From Streptomyces hoynatensis (GTDB lineage Bacteria; Actinomycetota; Actinomycetes; Streptomycetales; Streptomycetaceae): DNA of 64,000 nt. Location: NCBI RefSeq assembly GCF_003626535.1, contig NZ_RBAL01000017.1, positions 62,001 to 126,000 on the forward strand, written 5' to 3'. Position numbers and translations under genes: made by a program. Shown here piece after piece: positions 8,668 to 16,746 of the stretch. Under the pieces are notes generated by a model, which saw only the letters and a program-made list of their open reading frames with translations, searched no databases and had not been told where the DNA came from. Numbering within the stretch: position 1 is the first letter of the stretch; every line of letters starts with the position of its first letter.

Positions 8668-10068
8668 ATGCCTTACCCTCCCCCGCCCACTTCCCCGGCC
8701 GCCGACGTCGCCGCCACCGTCGCCTCGCTTCTGCCGAGGGCCAGGGAGGAGCTCGCCGAGCTGGTCGCCTTCCGCTCGGTCGCCGACCCGGAGCAGTTCC
8801 CCGAGACGGAGTGCCTGGCGGCGGCCGAGTGGATCGCCGGGACGCTGCGCGCCGAGGGCTTCCAGGACGTCGCCCTGCTGGAGACGCCGGACGGCACCAG
8901 GTCGGTGTACGGGCACCTGCCGGGCCCGGCGGGCGCGCCGACGGTGCTGCTGTACGCGCACTACGACGTGCAGCCCCCGCTGGACGAGGCGGCCTGGCTC
9001 TCGCCGCCCTTCGAGCTGACGGAGCGGGCGGGCCGCTGGTACGGCCGCGGCGCGGCGGACTGCAAGGGCGGCGTGCTGATGCACCTGCTCGCGCTCCGGG
9101 CGCTCAAGGAGAACGGCGGCGTGCCTGTCGGCGTGAAGGTGATCGCCGAGGGATCCGAGGAGCAGGGCACCGGGGGCCTGGAGCGGTACGCGGAACAGCA
9201 CCCGGACCTGCTGCGGGCCGACGCCATCGTCATCGGCGACACCGGCAACTTCCGGGCGGGGCAGCCGACGGTGACGGCGATCCTGCGCGGCATGGCCATG
9301 GTCAGGGTGGAGGTCGACACCCTGGAGGGCAACCTGCACTCCGGCGCCTTCGGCGGGGCGGCCCCCGACGCGCTGGCCGCGCTCATCCGCATCCTCGACT
9401 CGCTGCGGGCGCCCGACGGCTCCACCGTCGTCGACGGCCTGCCCGCCGACGGCGTGTGGGAGGGCACCGCCTACCCCGAGGAGGTGTTCCGCGAGGACGC
9501 CAAGGTGCTGGAGGGCGTGGAGCTGATCGGCTCGGGCAGCGTGGCCGACCGGCTGTGGGCGCGGCCCGCGGTGACGGTGCTCGGCATCGACTGCCCGCCG
9601 GTCGTGGGGGCCACGCCCTCGGTGCAGGCGAGCGCGCGCGCCCTGGTGAGCCTGCGGGTGCCGCCGGGCGTGGACGCCTCGAAGGCGGCCGAGTTGCTGG
9701 CCGGGCACCTCACCTCGCGCGCCCCGTGGGGGGCGCGGGTCACGGTGCGCGCCACCGGCGAGGGCCAGCCCTTCAGGGCCGACACCGCGAGCCCCGCCTA
9801 CGCCTCGATGGCCGAGGCGATGCGGGAGGCGTACGAGGGAGTGGAGATGGCGGTCGTCGGGCAGGGTGGCTCGATCCCGCTGACCAGCACCCTGGCCGGT
9901 CTCTACCCGGAGGCGGAGATCCTGCTGATCGGCCTGAGCGACCCGGCGGCGCAGATCCACGCCGTGAACGAGAGCGTCTCCCCCGAGGAGCTGCGCCGGA
10001 TGGCGACGGCCGAGGCGCTGTTCCTGCGCCGCTACGCCGCGACGGCGGGCGGCCCGGCCCCCGCCTGA
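8668..10068 (+). CDS. M20/M25/M40 family dipeptidase
   Basis: 466 residues. The start ATG at 8668 follows GAAGGAG by 6 bases; the frame opens further upstream but that part is not protein-like. Zinc-site residues of the M20 clan are visible in order: YAHYDVQPP (His and Asp), GRGAADCKGG (bridging Asp), EGSEEQGTGG (catalytic Glu pair), IGDTGN (Asp) and the distal HAVNES (His). A dimerisation domain lies between about 190 and 340. It probably hydrolyses cytoplasmic dipeptides (CNDP-like). It stands alone and is convergent with the secreted-protein gene downstream. Confidence 0.92.
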   Translation: MPYPPPPTSPAADVAATVASLLPRAREELAELVAFRSVADPEQFPETECLAAAEWIAGTLRAEGFQDVALLETPDGTRSVYGHLPGPAGAPTVLLYAHYDVQPPLDEAAWLSPPFELTERAGRWYGRGAADCKGGVLMHLLALRALKENGGVPVGVKVIAEGSEEQGTGGLERYAEQHPDLLRADAIVIGDTGNFRAGQPTVTAILRGMAMVRVEVDTLEGNLHSGAFGGAAPDALAALIRILDSLRAPDGSTVVDGLPADGVWEGTAYPEEVFREDAKVLEGVELIGSGSVADRLWARPAVTVLGIDCPPVVGATPSVQASARALVSLRVPPGVDASKAAELLAGHLTSRAPWGARVTVRATGEGQPFRADTASPAYASMAEAMREAYEGVEMAVVGQGGSIPLTSTLAGLYPEAEILLIGLSDPAAQIHAVNESVSPEELRRMATAEALFLRRYAATAGGPAPA

Positions 10069-10104
10069 GGGTGCCGGGCCCGGGCGCCGCGCGGGGTCCT
10101 GGGT

Positions 10105-10668
10105 TCAGTCGTGGCGGCGGGTCCTGCGCCGCAGGAGCAGCAGGGTGGTGGCGGCGGCTCCCGCGGTGAGCCCCGCCCCCGCCAGCAGGAGGGCGCCGTG
10201 GCTCTCGGGCTGCGCGCCGCCGGCGCCCGCCTGCGCGCCGCGGGTGGGCAGGGTGGTGGAGCTCGCGGTGGCCGTGCGGGTGGGCGTGGGGCTCTGGGTG
10301 GCGGAGACGATCGTCAGGGTGGCGCTCGCGGTCTCCGAGCCGCAGGTGAAGGTGACGCCGTACTGGGCGCCGACCCTGGCGTCCGCGTCCACCGTGGTCC
10401 TGGCCGACTGGGTCGGTCCCGGCGTGCCGAGACCGACGCGGTCGAAGACGGCGGACTCGGCGAACGCCTCGTGGCCGGTGCAGCCGGTCACGGTGAGGAC
10501 CACCGCGCCGCCCGGCCGCACGCTGCTCGGGGAGACGCTGAACCCGAAGGACACGGACTGTTCCGGCTGCCGCGCCTCCGCTGTGGGCGCCGCGGCGGCA
10601 GGGCCGCCGGCGCCGAGGACCGTCACGCTCAGCCCGGCCGCGGCCAGGACGCCTCGCAGTGTGCTCAT
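10105..10668 (-). CDS. Secreted, membrane- or wall-anchored protein beside a sortase
   Basis: 187 residues; AGGAG lies about 7 bases before the ATG. A signal peptide ends near the AAAAPTA segment (residues 24-30). A small beta-rich domain follows, with a likely disulfide (C63-C109). Then comes a Ser/Thr/Pro linker (about 121-139), the pentapeptide LPTRG at 140-144, a hydrophobic helix (158-179) and a basic tail RRRTRRHD. This is the layout of a sortase substrate, but LPTRG is not a canonical LPXTG or LAXTG signal. The sortase-like gene directly upstream on the same strand supports the link. The function of the displayed domain is unknown. Confidence 0.75.
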   Translation of the reverse strand: MSTLRGVLAAAGLSVTVLGAGGPAAAAPTAEARQPEQSVSFGFSVSPSSVRPGGAVVLTVTGCTGHEAFAESAVFDRVGLGTPGPTQSARTTVDADARVGAQYGVTFTCGSETASATLTIVSATQSPTPTRTATASSTTLPTRGAQAGAGGAQPESHGALLLAGAGLTAGAAATTLLLLRRRTRRHD

Positions 10669-10836
10669 CGATGGGCTCCTTCGTCGAGAGTGCGCGACGT
10701 GCAAGTCGCCCCGCACCACGACGTTAGGCACCCATGTCCGCCCATAACCTCCGGAACGCGTCAAACGGGTTAGCCGACAGGCCATTTGCGCCGCTCTGCC
10801 GTGCCCGGGAAGCCGCCGGGAGGCCGCCCGGCGCGC

Positions 10837-11493
10837 TCATTCCACGCCGGACAGGCGGGCGAAGACCACCACGTTGCCCGAGTAGCCGCCGGCCTCGTCG
10901 AAGCTGCCGCCGCAGGTGATGAGCCGCAACTCCGGCTGCCCGGTGTCGCGGTAGACGTGTGCGGGCACGGCGTCCTTGTCGTAGACGGCGATGTCGTACA
11001 CCGTGAAGCGCGCCGTGCGGCCGTCCTCGCGGGCGACCTCGACGCCGTGGCCGGGGACGAGGGCGCCCAGACCGTAGAAGACGGCCGGCCCCTCGCGGTC
11101 GTCGACGTGCCCGACGATGACCGCGGTGCCCACGGTGCCCGGGGTGACGCCGCCCTCGTACCAGCCGGCGACGCCTGGGGAGTCCTCGGGCGGCGTGTCG
11201 ATCCAGCCGTCGGGGGTGAGGCCGACGGGTACCAGTGGCGCGTCCACGCCGATGGCCGGGACGGAGACGCGCAGGGGGCGCGCGGGTTCCAGCGGCCTTG
11301 CGGTGCTCTCGGCGGGGGCGGTGCCCGGCTGCTGCCGCTGGGCGGTCTGCGGCTGCGGGGGCCCCGGCGCCTCCTCGGGGGAGGACAGGAGCAGGGTGGC
11401 GCCGAGCAGCAGCGCGGCGGCCGCGGCGCCGAAGGCCGCGTGCGCCCCCCAGCCGCGCGGCTCGTCGTCCTGGACGTACTCCGGTATGCGCAT
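10837..11493 (-). CDS. Class E/F-like sortase
   Basis: 218 residues from an ATG at 11493. An N-terminal membrane anchor (about 17-36) and a Pro/Gln-rich spacer lead to a sortase domain beginning near residue 73 (LRVSVPAIGVDAPLVPVGL). The catalytic triad is visible as H129 (VIVGHVDD), C194 (LITCGGSFD) and R213 (VFARLSG). Such short sortases are common in Streptomyces. It would act on the outer membrane face, attaching or trimming surface proteins. The gene for the secreted protein ending in LPTRG-helix-basic tail follows 168 bases downstream in the same direction and is its obvious candidate partner. Confidence 0.88.
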   Translation of the reverse strand: MRIPEYVQDDEPRGWGAHAAFGAAAAALLLGATLLLSSPEEAPGPPQPQTAQRQQPGTAPAESTARPLEPARPLRVSVPAIGVDAPLVPVGLTPDGWIDTPPEDSPGVAGWYEGGVTPGTVGTAVIVGHVDDREGPAVFYGLGALVPGHGVEVAREDGRTARFTVYDIAVYDKDAVPAHVYRDTGQPELRLITCGGSFDEAGGYSGNVVVFARLSGVE

Positions 11494-11574
11494 CTCACCG
11501 CTCCAGGAGGGGGAACGGGCCACTACCGGCCACGCTAGTTCCGCGGTGGGCGGCGCGCGATTCGGCGGCCGGGC

Positions 11575-12597
11575 TCAGGCCCCGACCGGGACGCCGGCCT
11601 CCAGGTTGAGCGCCCGGCCCTCGGCGCGGGCCCGCAGGGCCCAGCGCAGCCGGGCGAAGCGCCCGGGGGACAGCAGCTTCTCGGCCTCGTCCTCGGTGGC
11701 GAAGCGCCAGTCGCGCAGTTCCTCGCCGGGCAGCAGGACGTCCCGGAGCCGGTCGGCCGTCAGATGGCCGCCGTCGAACAGGAGTCGCAGGCCGCCGAAG
11801 AGCGGCGGGGCCGGCGGCTCCCAGTCCACGATCAGCAGCGCGGGCTCGTGCCCCAGTTCCAGGCCGAGTTCCTCGGCCACCTCGCGCACGGCGGCCTGGG
11901 CGGGGGGCTCGCCCGACTCGACGACCCCGCCGGGGAATTCCCAGCCGGGCTTGTAGGTGGGGTCGACGAGCAGCACCCGGTCGCGGTCGTCGAAGAGGAG
12001 GACCCCGGCGGCGAGGGTCTCGGCGCGGGGCGGCGGGCTCTGCACGATGCGGCAGGTCCCGTCGCCGCGCCGCACCCCTTCGGCCAGTTCCTCCGCGGTC
12101 TCCCGCGGCGTCAGCCGCGAGGTCTCCACGGTGTGCGCGTCGGCCGTCAGCCAGGGCAGGGCGGCGGCATAGCGGGGGATGCGGCTCAGGCGCCGGGTGC
12201 GGACCAGGTCGCCCTCCGGGGGCGCGCCCCGGTCGATGCGCTCGCGCAGGAACGTTTCCTCTACGTGGAGCAGAAAGTGCTGCACCTGGATCCGCCGGGC
12301 GGCGAGGCCGCCGAAGATCTCGTCGCGGTGCTCCTGGCACAGGAGGGTCATCGGGGCGATGAGGGGGCCGGGCAGCTCGGCGAGCAGCGCCGCGGCGGTG
12401 TCGACCACCAGGCGCCGCCAGGACGGGAGGTCCTGTACGTCGTCCACCTGCGCGAGCCGCTCCTTGGGCAGCAGCGCCCGCAGCCCCGAGGCGACCACCT
12501 CGGGGTCGTACAGGGTGCTGCCCGGCAGCAGGTGGAGCAGTTCCTGCGCGGCGGTCGTCTTGCCGGCCCCGGACGCGCCGTTCAGCCAGATGATCAC
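11575..12597 (-). CDS. P-loop kinase-like domain fused to a NUDIX hydrolase
   Basis: 340 residues from a GTG at 12597, preceded by GGAGGGGG 4 bases upstream; this strong site decides the start over an ATG 45 bases upstream. Residues 1-180 are a small P-loop NTPase with Walker A GASGAGKT (7-14), a DVQDLPSWR segment and a LHVEETFLRERIDRG lid-like stretch, as in AAA_33/chloramphenicol phosphotransferase-like kinases. Residues 192-330 are a NUDIX domain with a perfect box: G224-x5-E230-x7-R238-E-V-x-E-E-L-G245. The fusion suggests coupled handling of a nucleotide or nucleoside-diphosphate substrate. The real reaction is unknown. Confidence 0.85.
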   Translation of the reverse strand: MIIWLNGASGAGKTTAAQELLHLLPGSTLYDPEVVASGLRALLPKERLAQVDDVQDLPSWRRLVVDTAAALLAELPGPLIAPMTLLCQEHRDEIFGGLAARRIQVQHFLLHVEETFLRERIDRGAPPEGDLVRTRRLSRIPRYAAALPWLTADAHTVETSRLTPRETAEELAEGVRRGDGTCRIVQSPPPRAETLAAGVLLFDDRDRVLLVDPTYKPGWEFPGGVVESGEPPAQAAVREVAEELGLELGHEPALLIVDWEPPAPPLFGGLRLLFDGGHLTADRLRDVLLPGEELRDWRFATEDEAEKLLSPGRFARLRWALRARAEGRALNLEAGVPVGA

Positions 12598-12625
12598 GTA
12601 TCCCCCTCCGTTCTTCGCCCGTGTG

Positions 12626-13591
12626 TCAGTTGCCCGCTGCACCCAGGCTCAAAAACGTGTCCGAGTCGCTCCAGCACACGGCCGCCGCCCCCACCAGGCC
12701 CGCGTCGGTGCCGAGTTCCGCGGGCACCACCTCGAGGTCGGAGACGAAGGGCAGGGTGGCGTACTCCCCCAGCGCGCGCCGCAGCGGCCCGAAGAGCACC
12801 TCGCCCGACTGGCTGACGCCGCCCCCGATGACGACGGTCTCCAGCTCCACCAGGGTCGCGGTGGCCGCGATGCCCGCGGCCAGCGCGCGGGCGGCGCGTT
12901 CGTACGCCTCCAGGGCCACCGGGTCGCCCGCCCGGGCGGCGAGGGCGACGCCGGCCGCGGTGAGATCGCCCTCGGGCTCGGCCGGACGCCAGCCGGAGGC
13001 GAGGGCATAGCGGGCGATGTTCGTGCCGCTGGCGATGCGCTCGACGCAGCCGCGGCCGCCGCAGGGGCACAGCTCGCCGTTGAAGTCGACGCTGATGTGG
13101 CCGATGTGCCCGGCGTTGCCGGTGGGCCCGGGGCGGAGCCTGCCGTCCAGGATGAGGCCGCCGCCGACCCCGGTGGAGACCACCATGCACAGCGCGTTGG
13201 CCCGGCCCCTGGCCGCGCCCATCCAGTGCTCGCCGGCCGCGATGGCCGCGCCGTCGCCGACCAGCGCGACGGGGAGGTCGCCCGTGGTCTTGCGGATGCC
13301 CTCGACCAGCGGGAAGTCCCGCCAGGCCGCGATGTTGACCGGGCTGACCGTGCCGTTGCGCGCGTCGACGGGGCCGGCGCTGCCCACGCCCACCGCACCG
13401 ACGCGCGACCACAGCGGGTGCTCGGTGAGCGGGGTCAGCACGTCGGTCAGGGACCGCAGCACGCTGTCCGCCGACTCCCTGGCCCGGGTGGGGCGCTGGA
13501 GGCGGTGGAGCAGCTCACCGGCGCCGTTCACGAGCGCGCCGGCGATTTTGGTGCCGCCGATGTCCACGGCGGCGACAAGATCAGTGGTCAT
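12626..13591 (-). CDS. ROK-family sugar kinase (glucokinase-like)
   Basis: 321 residues. It begins with the ATP-binding motif AAVDIGGTKIAGALV, has a sugar-binding GDGAAIAAGEHWMG region and the ROK zinc signature CPCGGRGCVERIASG. Unlike the ROK regulator at the window start there is no N-terminal helix-turn-helix, so this is an enzyme, probably a cytoplasmic ATP-dependent glucokinase or N-acetylhexosamine kinase. It lies 28 bases upstream of the kinase-NUDIX gene on the same strand, so they may be co-transcribed. Distinguishing glucose from another hexose needs activity data. Confidence 0.88.
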   Translation of the reverse strand: MTTDLVAAVDIGGTKIAGALVNGAGELLHRLQRPTRARESADSVLRSLTDVLTPLTEHPLWSRVGAVGVGSAGPVDARNGTVSPVNIAAWRDFPLVEGIRKTTGDLPVALVGDGAAIAAGEHWMGAARGRANALCMVVSTGVGGGLILDGRLRPGPTGNAGHIGHISVDFNGELCPCGGRGCVERIASGTNIARYALASGWRPAEPEGDLTAAGVALAARAGDPVALEAYERAARALAAGIAATATLVELETVVIGGGVSQSGEVLFGPLRRALGEYATLPFVSDLEVVPAELGTDAGLVGAAAVCWSDSDTFLSLGAAGN

Positions 13592-13884
13592 GAGCAGGAA
13601 GCCTGACCTGTGGCGCCCGGGATGTCCAGTCGCCTGGGAGTGACCTCAGCGACGCTTTTCCGCCCGCGGGCCGGGCGCGGGCGCGCCGCCGTGCGCGTGG
13701 TTTGCGCTCCGCCACGCCGGGGGGTGGCCGGAGGAAACACAGGGGGTGTGCGAGTCATGCCTTGTTCACGGCGCGGCGGCGATTCGCCACGAGGGGTTGA
13801 CTCACGGGCAAAAGGGGCGTCATGCGCCTGCCCGACCCTGAGGGGGCGGAGAGTTCCGCGGCACTCGGTGTGACGGAGGAGAGC

Positions 13885-14103
13885 ATGGAGCAGTTTCAGT
13901 TCCTGGCGGCGCTGGCGATCGGCCGGCTTCCCGCGGACAGCGGCAGCGGCCCGCCCCCGGCGCCGGCCGGCCACGAGGCCGACCGCGCCGCGAGCATGGG
14001 GAAGGCCGGGGCGGGCGCCCGCGGCCCGGCCCGCCGGGCCCGCCGCGGGCGGCCGCGGTTCCGGCGGGGGGCGCGCGGCACAGCGCCCGCCACGGCGGGC
14101 TGA
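13885..14103 (+). CDS. Small basic protein, unrecognised
   Basis: 72 residues from an ATG at 13885 with a very good ribosome site (GGAGGAG, 3-4 bases upstream). The N-terminus MEQFQFLAALAIGRLP could be a short amphipathic or hydrophobic helix. The C-terminal half is an Arg/Ala/Gly-rich tail. An in-frame ATG at 13822 is less likely as the start. I recognise no family. The 293 bases before it hold no other supported gene, although TTGACT at 13797 could be part of a promoter. Confidence 0.4.
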   Translation: MEQFQFLAALAIGRLPADSGSGPPPAPAGHEADRAASMGKAGAGARGPARRARRGRPRFRRGARGTAPATAG

Positions 14104-14142
14104 GGCCGCCGCGGCGGGCGGACGGCCCCGGCCCGCGGGGGC

Positions 14143-15105
14143 TCAGCCCTTGCGGGCCTTCACCTCTTCGGTGAGGGCGGGGACGACGTCGAACAGGTCG
14201 CCGACGACGCCGTAGTCGACCAGCTCGAAGATGGGGGCCTCGGCGTCCTTGTTGACGGCCACGATGGTCTTCGAGGTCTGCATGCCCGCGCGGTGCTGGA
14301 TGGCGCCGGAGATCCCGGCGGCGATGTACAGCTGCGGGGAGACGGTCTTCCCGGTCTGGCCGACCTGGTGCGAGTGCGGGTACCAGCCCGCGTCCACGGC
14401 GGCGCGGGAGGCGCCCACGGCGGCGCCCAGGGCGTCGGCGAGCGCCTCGATGACCGCGAAGTTCTCCGCGCCGTTGACCCCGCGCCCGCCGGAGACCACG
14501 ATCGCGGCCTCGGTCAGCTCGGGGCGGCCGGTGGCCTCGCGGGGGCTGCGGGAGACCACCGCGGTGCCGGTGGCCAGCGGGCCGAACTCCACGGTGAGCT
14601 GTTCCACGGTGCCGGCGGCGGGGGCGGGCTCGGGCGAGGCCGAGTTGGGCTTGACGGTGATCACCGGGGTGCCCTCGGTGACGCGCGAGGTGGTGGTGTA
14701 GGCGGCGGCGAACACCGACTGGGTGGCCACCGGGCCGCTCTCCCCGGCCTCGAGGTCGACGGCGTCGGTGATCAGGCCGGAGCCGAGCCGCAGGGCGAGG
14801 CGGGCGGCGATCTCCTTGCCCTCGGCGGAGGAGGGCACCAGGACGGCGGCGGGCGAGAGCGCCTCGGCGGCGCCCTGGAGGGCGTCCACCTTCGGGACCA
14901 CGAGGTAGTCGGCGAACTCGGGGGCGTCGGCGGCCAGGACCCGGACGGCGCCGTACTCGGCGAGCGTGGGGGCGGCGGTGTCGGCGCCCGCGCCGAGGAA
15001 GACGGCCACCGGGTCGCCGAGCCGCCGGGCGAGGGTGAGCAGCTCCAGGGTGGGCTTGCGGACGGAGCCGTCCACGTGGTCGACGTAAACGAGAACTTCA
15101 GCCAT
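14143..15105 (-). CDS. etfA: Electron transfer flavoprotein alpha subunit
   Basis: 320 residues. The C-terminal FAD-binding region is diagnostic: GGRGVNG, AAVDAGWYPHSHQVGQTGKT, LYIAAGISGAIQHRAGMQ and IVAVNKDAEAPIFELVDYGV. With EtfB it takes electrons from acyl-CoA dehydrogenases and passes them to the quinone pool through an ETF oxidoreductase. It follows etfB by 35 bases on the same strand and should be part of the same transcript, under the palindromic operator at 16008. Confidence 0.96.
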   Translation of the reverse strand: MAEVLVYVDHVDGSVRKPTLELLTLARRLGDPVAVFLGAGADTAAPTLAEYGAVRVLAADAPEFADYLVVPKVDALQGAAEALSPAAVLVPSSAEGKEIAARLALRLGSGLITDAVDLEAGESGPVATQSVFAAAYTTTSRVTEGTPVITVKPNSASPEPAPAAGTVEQLTVEFGPLATGTAVVSRSPREATGRPELTEAAIVVSGGRGVNGAENFAVIEALADALGAAVGASRAAVDAGWYPHSHQVGQTGKTVSPQLYIAAGISGAIQHRAGMQTSKTIVAVNKDAEAPIFELVDYGVVGDLFDVVPALTEEVKARKG

Positions 15106-15140
15106 GGGGTCTGTCTCCAGCGGGAAGGTGCGGACGGTCC

Positions 15141-15926
15141 TCAGATGAACTTGCGCTCGGCGAGGAAGGCGGCCAGGGCCTTGGCGCCTTCGCCCTCGTC
15201 GGTGACGATCTCGCCGGCCGTGCGCGCCGGGCGCTCGGTGGCCGACTCGACGGCCGTCCTGGCGCCCTCCTGCCCCACCTGCCCGGCGTCCAGGTCGAGG
15301 TCGGAGAGGTCGAGGGTCTCCAGCGGCTTCTTCTTGGCGGCCATGATCCCCTTGAAAGAGGGGTAACGCGCCTCGCCCGACTGGTCGGTGACCGAGACGA
15401 CGGCGGGCAGCGCGGCCTCGAGGTGCTCGGTCGCGGCGTCGCCGTCGCGGCGCCCGGTGACCTTCCCCCCGGCGACGGAGAGCTCCGACAGGAGGGTGAC
15501 CTGCGGGACGCCGAGGCGCTCGGCGAGGAGGGCAGGCAGCACGCCCATGCCGCCGTCGGTGGAGGCCATGCCGCAGACCACCAGGTCGTAGCCCACGTGC
15601 TCGACGGCCTTGGACAGCACCAGGGAGGTGCCGAGCACATCGGTGCCGTGCAGGTCGTCGTCCTCCACGTGCACGGCCTTGTCCGCGCCCATCGACAGCG
15701 CCTTGCGCAGCGCGTCGGTGGCGTCCTCCGGGCCCATGGTCAGGACCGTCACCTCGGCCTCCTCGGCCTCCTCGGCGATCCGCAGGGCCTGCTCCACCGC
15801 GTACTCGTCCAGCTCGGAGAGCAGCCCGTCCGCGGCCTCGCGGTCGACGGTCAGGTCCTCGGCGAAGCCCCGGTCGCCGGTGGCGTCGGGCACGTACTTC
15901 ACACAGACAACGATCTTCAGGCTCAC
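15141..15926 (-). CDS. etfB: Electron transfer flavoprotein beta subunit
   Basis: 261 residues from GTG 15926, which follows AGGAGA by 6 bases. Features include LKIVVCVKYVPDATGDRGF at the N-terminus, the ETF-beta signature region VCGMASTDGGMGVLPALLAE and the recognition-loop region RYPSFKGIMAAKKKPLETLDL. It forms the soluble AMP-binding half of the ETF dimer serving beta-oxidation. It is first in the etfBA operon, with a 14-bp palindrome 82 bases upstream. Confidence 0.96.
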   Translation of the reverse strand: MSLKIVVCVKYVPDATGDRGFAEDLTVDREAADGLLSELDEYAVEQALRIAEEAEEAEVTVLTMGPEDATDALRKALSMGADKAVHVEDDDLHGTDVLGTSLVLSKAVEHVGYDLVVCGMASTDGGMGVLPALLAERLGVPQVTLLSELSVAGGKVTGRRDGDAATEHLEAALPAVVSVTDQSGEARYPSFKGIMAAKKKPLETLDLSDLDLDAGQVGQEGARTAVESATERPARTAGEIVTDEGEGAKALAAFLAERKFI

Positions 15927-16007
15927 GCCGGCTCTCCTACCGCTATCGGTCCGTACAGGGGGCACACGGGTCTGTTCGAAGGTCCTCGAAGATCCACACC
16001 GGAATTG

Positions 16008-16033
16008 TTACTGGCCAGTAAATCCAGCGTATA
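16008..16033 (-). promoter_or_regulatory. etfBA promoter region with perfect palindrome TTACTGGCCAGTAA
   Basis: The 14 bases at 16008-16021 are self-complementary. They share TTAC-x-GGCC-x-GTAA with the site at 3594. On the minus strand a TATACG box (16033-16028) lies 6 bases before the palindrome, so a transcript would start at or inside the site, a classic repressor position. I could not see a convincing -35. The regulator is unknown; TetR-type acyl-CoA-responsive repressors use sites of this size and symmetry. Confidence 0.55.
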
Positions 16034-16067
16034 CCTCGCGGACAAGAATGCCGCACTGTGACCTTGC

Positions 16068-16433
16068 CTACGTACGATCTTCGGATCGCGGCGTGCGCTC
16101 CTCGGACACGGCGGCCCCCAGCGCGGCGATGACCTCGGCCTTCCGCGGCCGGCCGGTGGCCCGGCGCACGATCCGGCCGTCCGCCGCGAGGATCAGCACC
16201 GTCGGGGTACGGGTGATCCCCAGCGCGCGCACGAGCCCGAGGCGGGACTCGGCGTCCACGTCGACGTGGCGCACCCCCTCGACCAGCCCGGCGACCTCGG
16301 CCAGCACCAGGCGGGTGGCGCGGCAGGGCCGGCAGAAGGCACTGGAGAAGTGCACGAGCGTGGCGCGCCGCCCGAGCCGGTCGACGCCGAGCGCCGCCGC
16401 ATCGAGCCGATCCGGCTCCGTCCTCTCGCCCAT
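16068..16433 (-). CDS. Thioredoxin-like protein
   Basis: 121 residues from ATG 16433, 5 bases after GGAGG. The active site is FCRPC (C34, C37), followed by the thioredoxin cis-proline region TRTPTVLIL and a glycine/charged tail. The frame extends far upstream, but only this part is thioredoxin-like. It should be a cytoplasmic dithiol/disulfide protein. The Arg-Pro pair between the cysteines differs from the GP of standard thioredoxin, so its redox potential and partners may differ. It is divergent from plsC across a 313-base spacer. Confidence 0.88.
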   Translation of the reverse strand: MGERTEPDRLDAAALGVDRLGRRATLVHFSSAFCRPCRATRLVLAEVAGLVEGVRHVDVDAESRLGLVRALGITRTPTVLILAADGRIVRRATGRPRKAEVIAALGAAVSEERTPRSEDRT

Positions 16434-16705
16434 GCGCTCCTCCCTCGCCCGCGGCCGTTCCGGCGCCTTCCCCCGGTCGTCCGAGTCAAGCACGGCGACG
16501 GCGGGCGCATTCCCGGCCACCCGCCCCCGCCGGTCCTCGCGCGCCGCACGACGCCCCCGGCGGGCGCCCCGCGCCCCCACGGACGGCACGGGGCGGGCCG
16601 AATCACCCCGTTTTCGCCCGGTTTCCGGGCGCGCCCTTGGGCGCCCGTGCGGACCCGGGGTGGCGAACGCCGCCGCTTTCGGGCACGATCCGACGGCACC
16701 GAAAG

Positions 16706-16719
16706 TTACGGTGGCGTAG
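16706..16719 (+). promoter_or_regulatory. TTAC-N6-GTAG element upstream of plsC
   Basis: TTACGGTGGCGTAG lies 28 bases before the plsC ATG. It has the same TTAC-N6-GTAR length and half-sites as the elements at 3594 and 16008, though its centre is not palindromic; TACG-N4-CGTA is its own symmetric core. It sits in a 313-base spacer between the thioredoxin-like gene and plsC, and I see no gene in the rest of that spacer. The operator role is inference. Confidence 0.35.
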
Positions 16720-16746
16720 GTCCGCACTCACGAAGGGCACCCGGGC

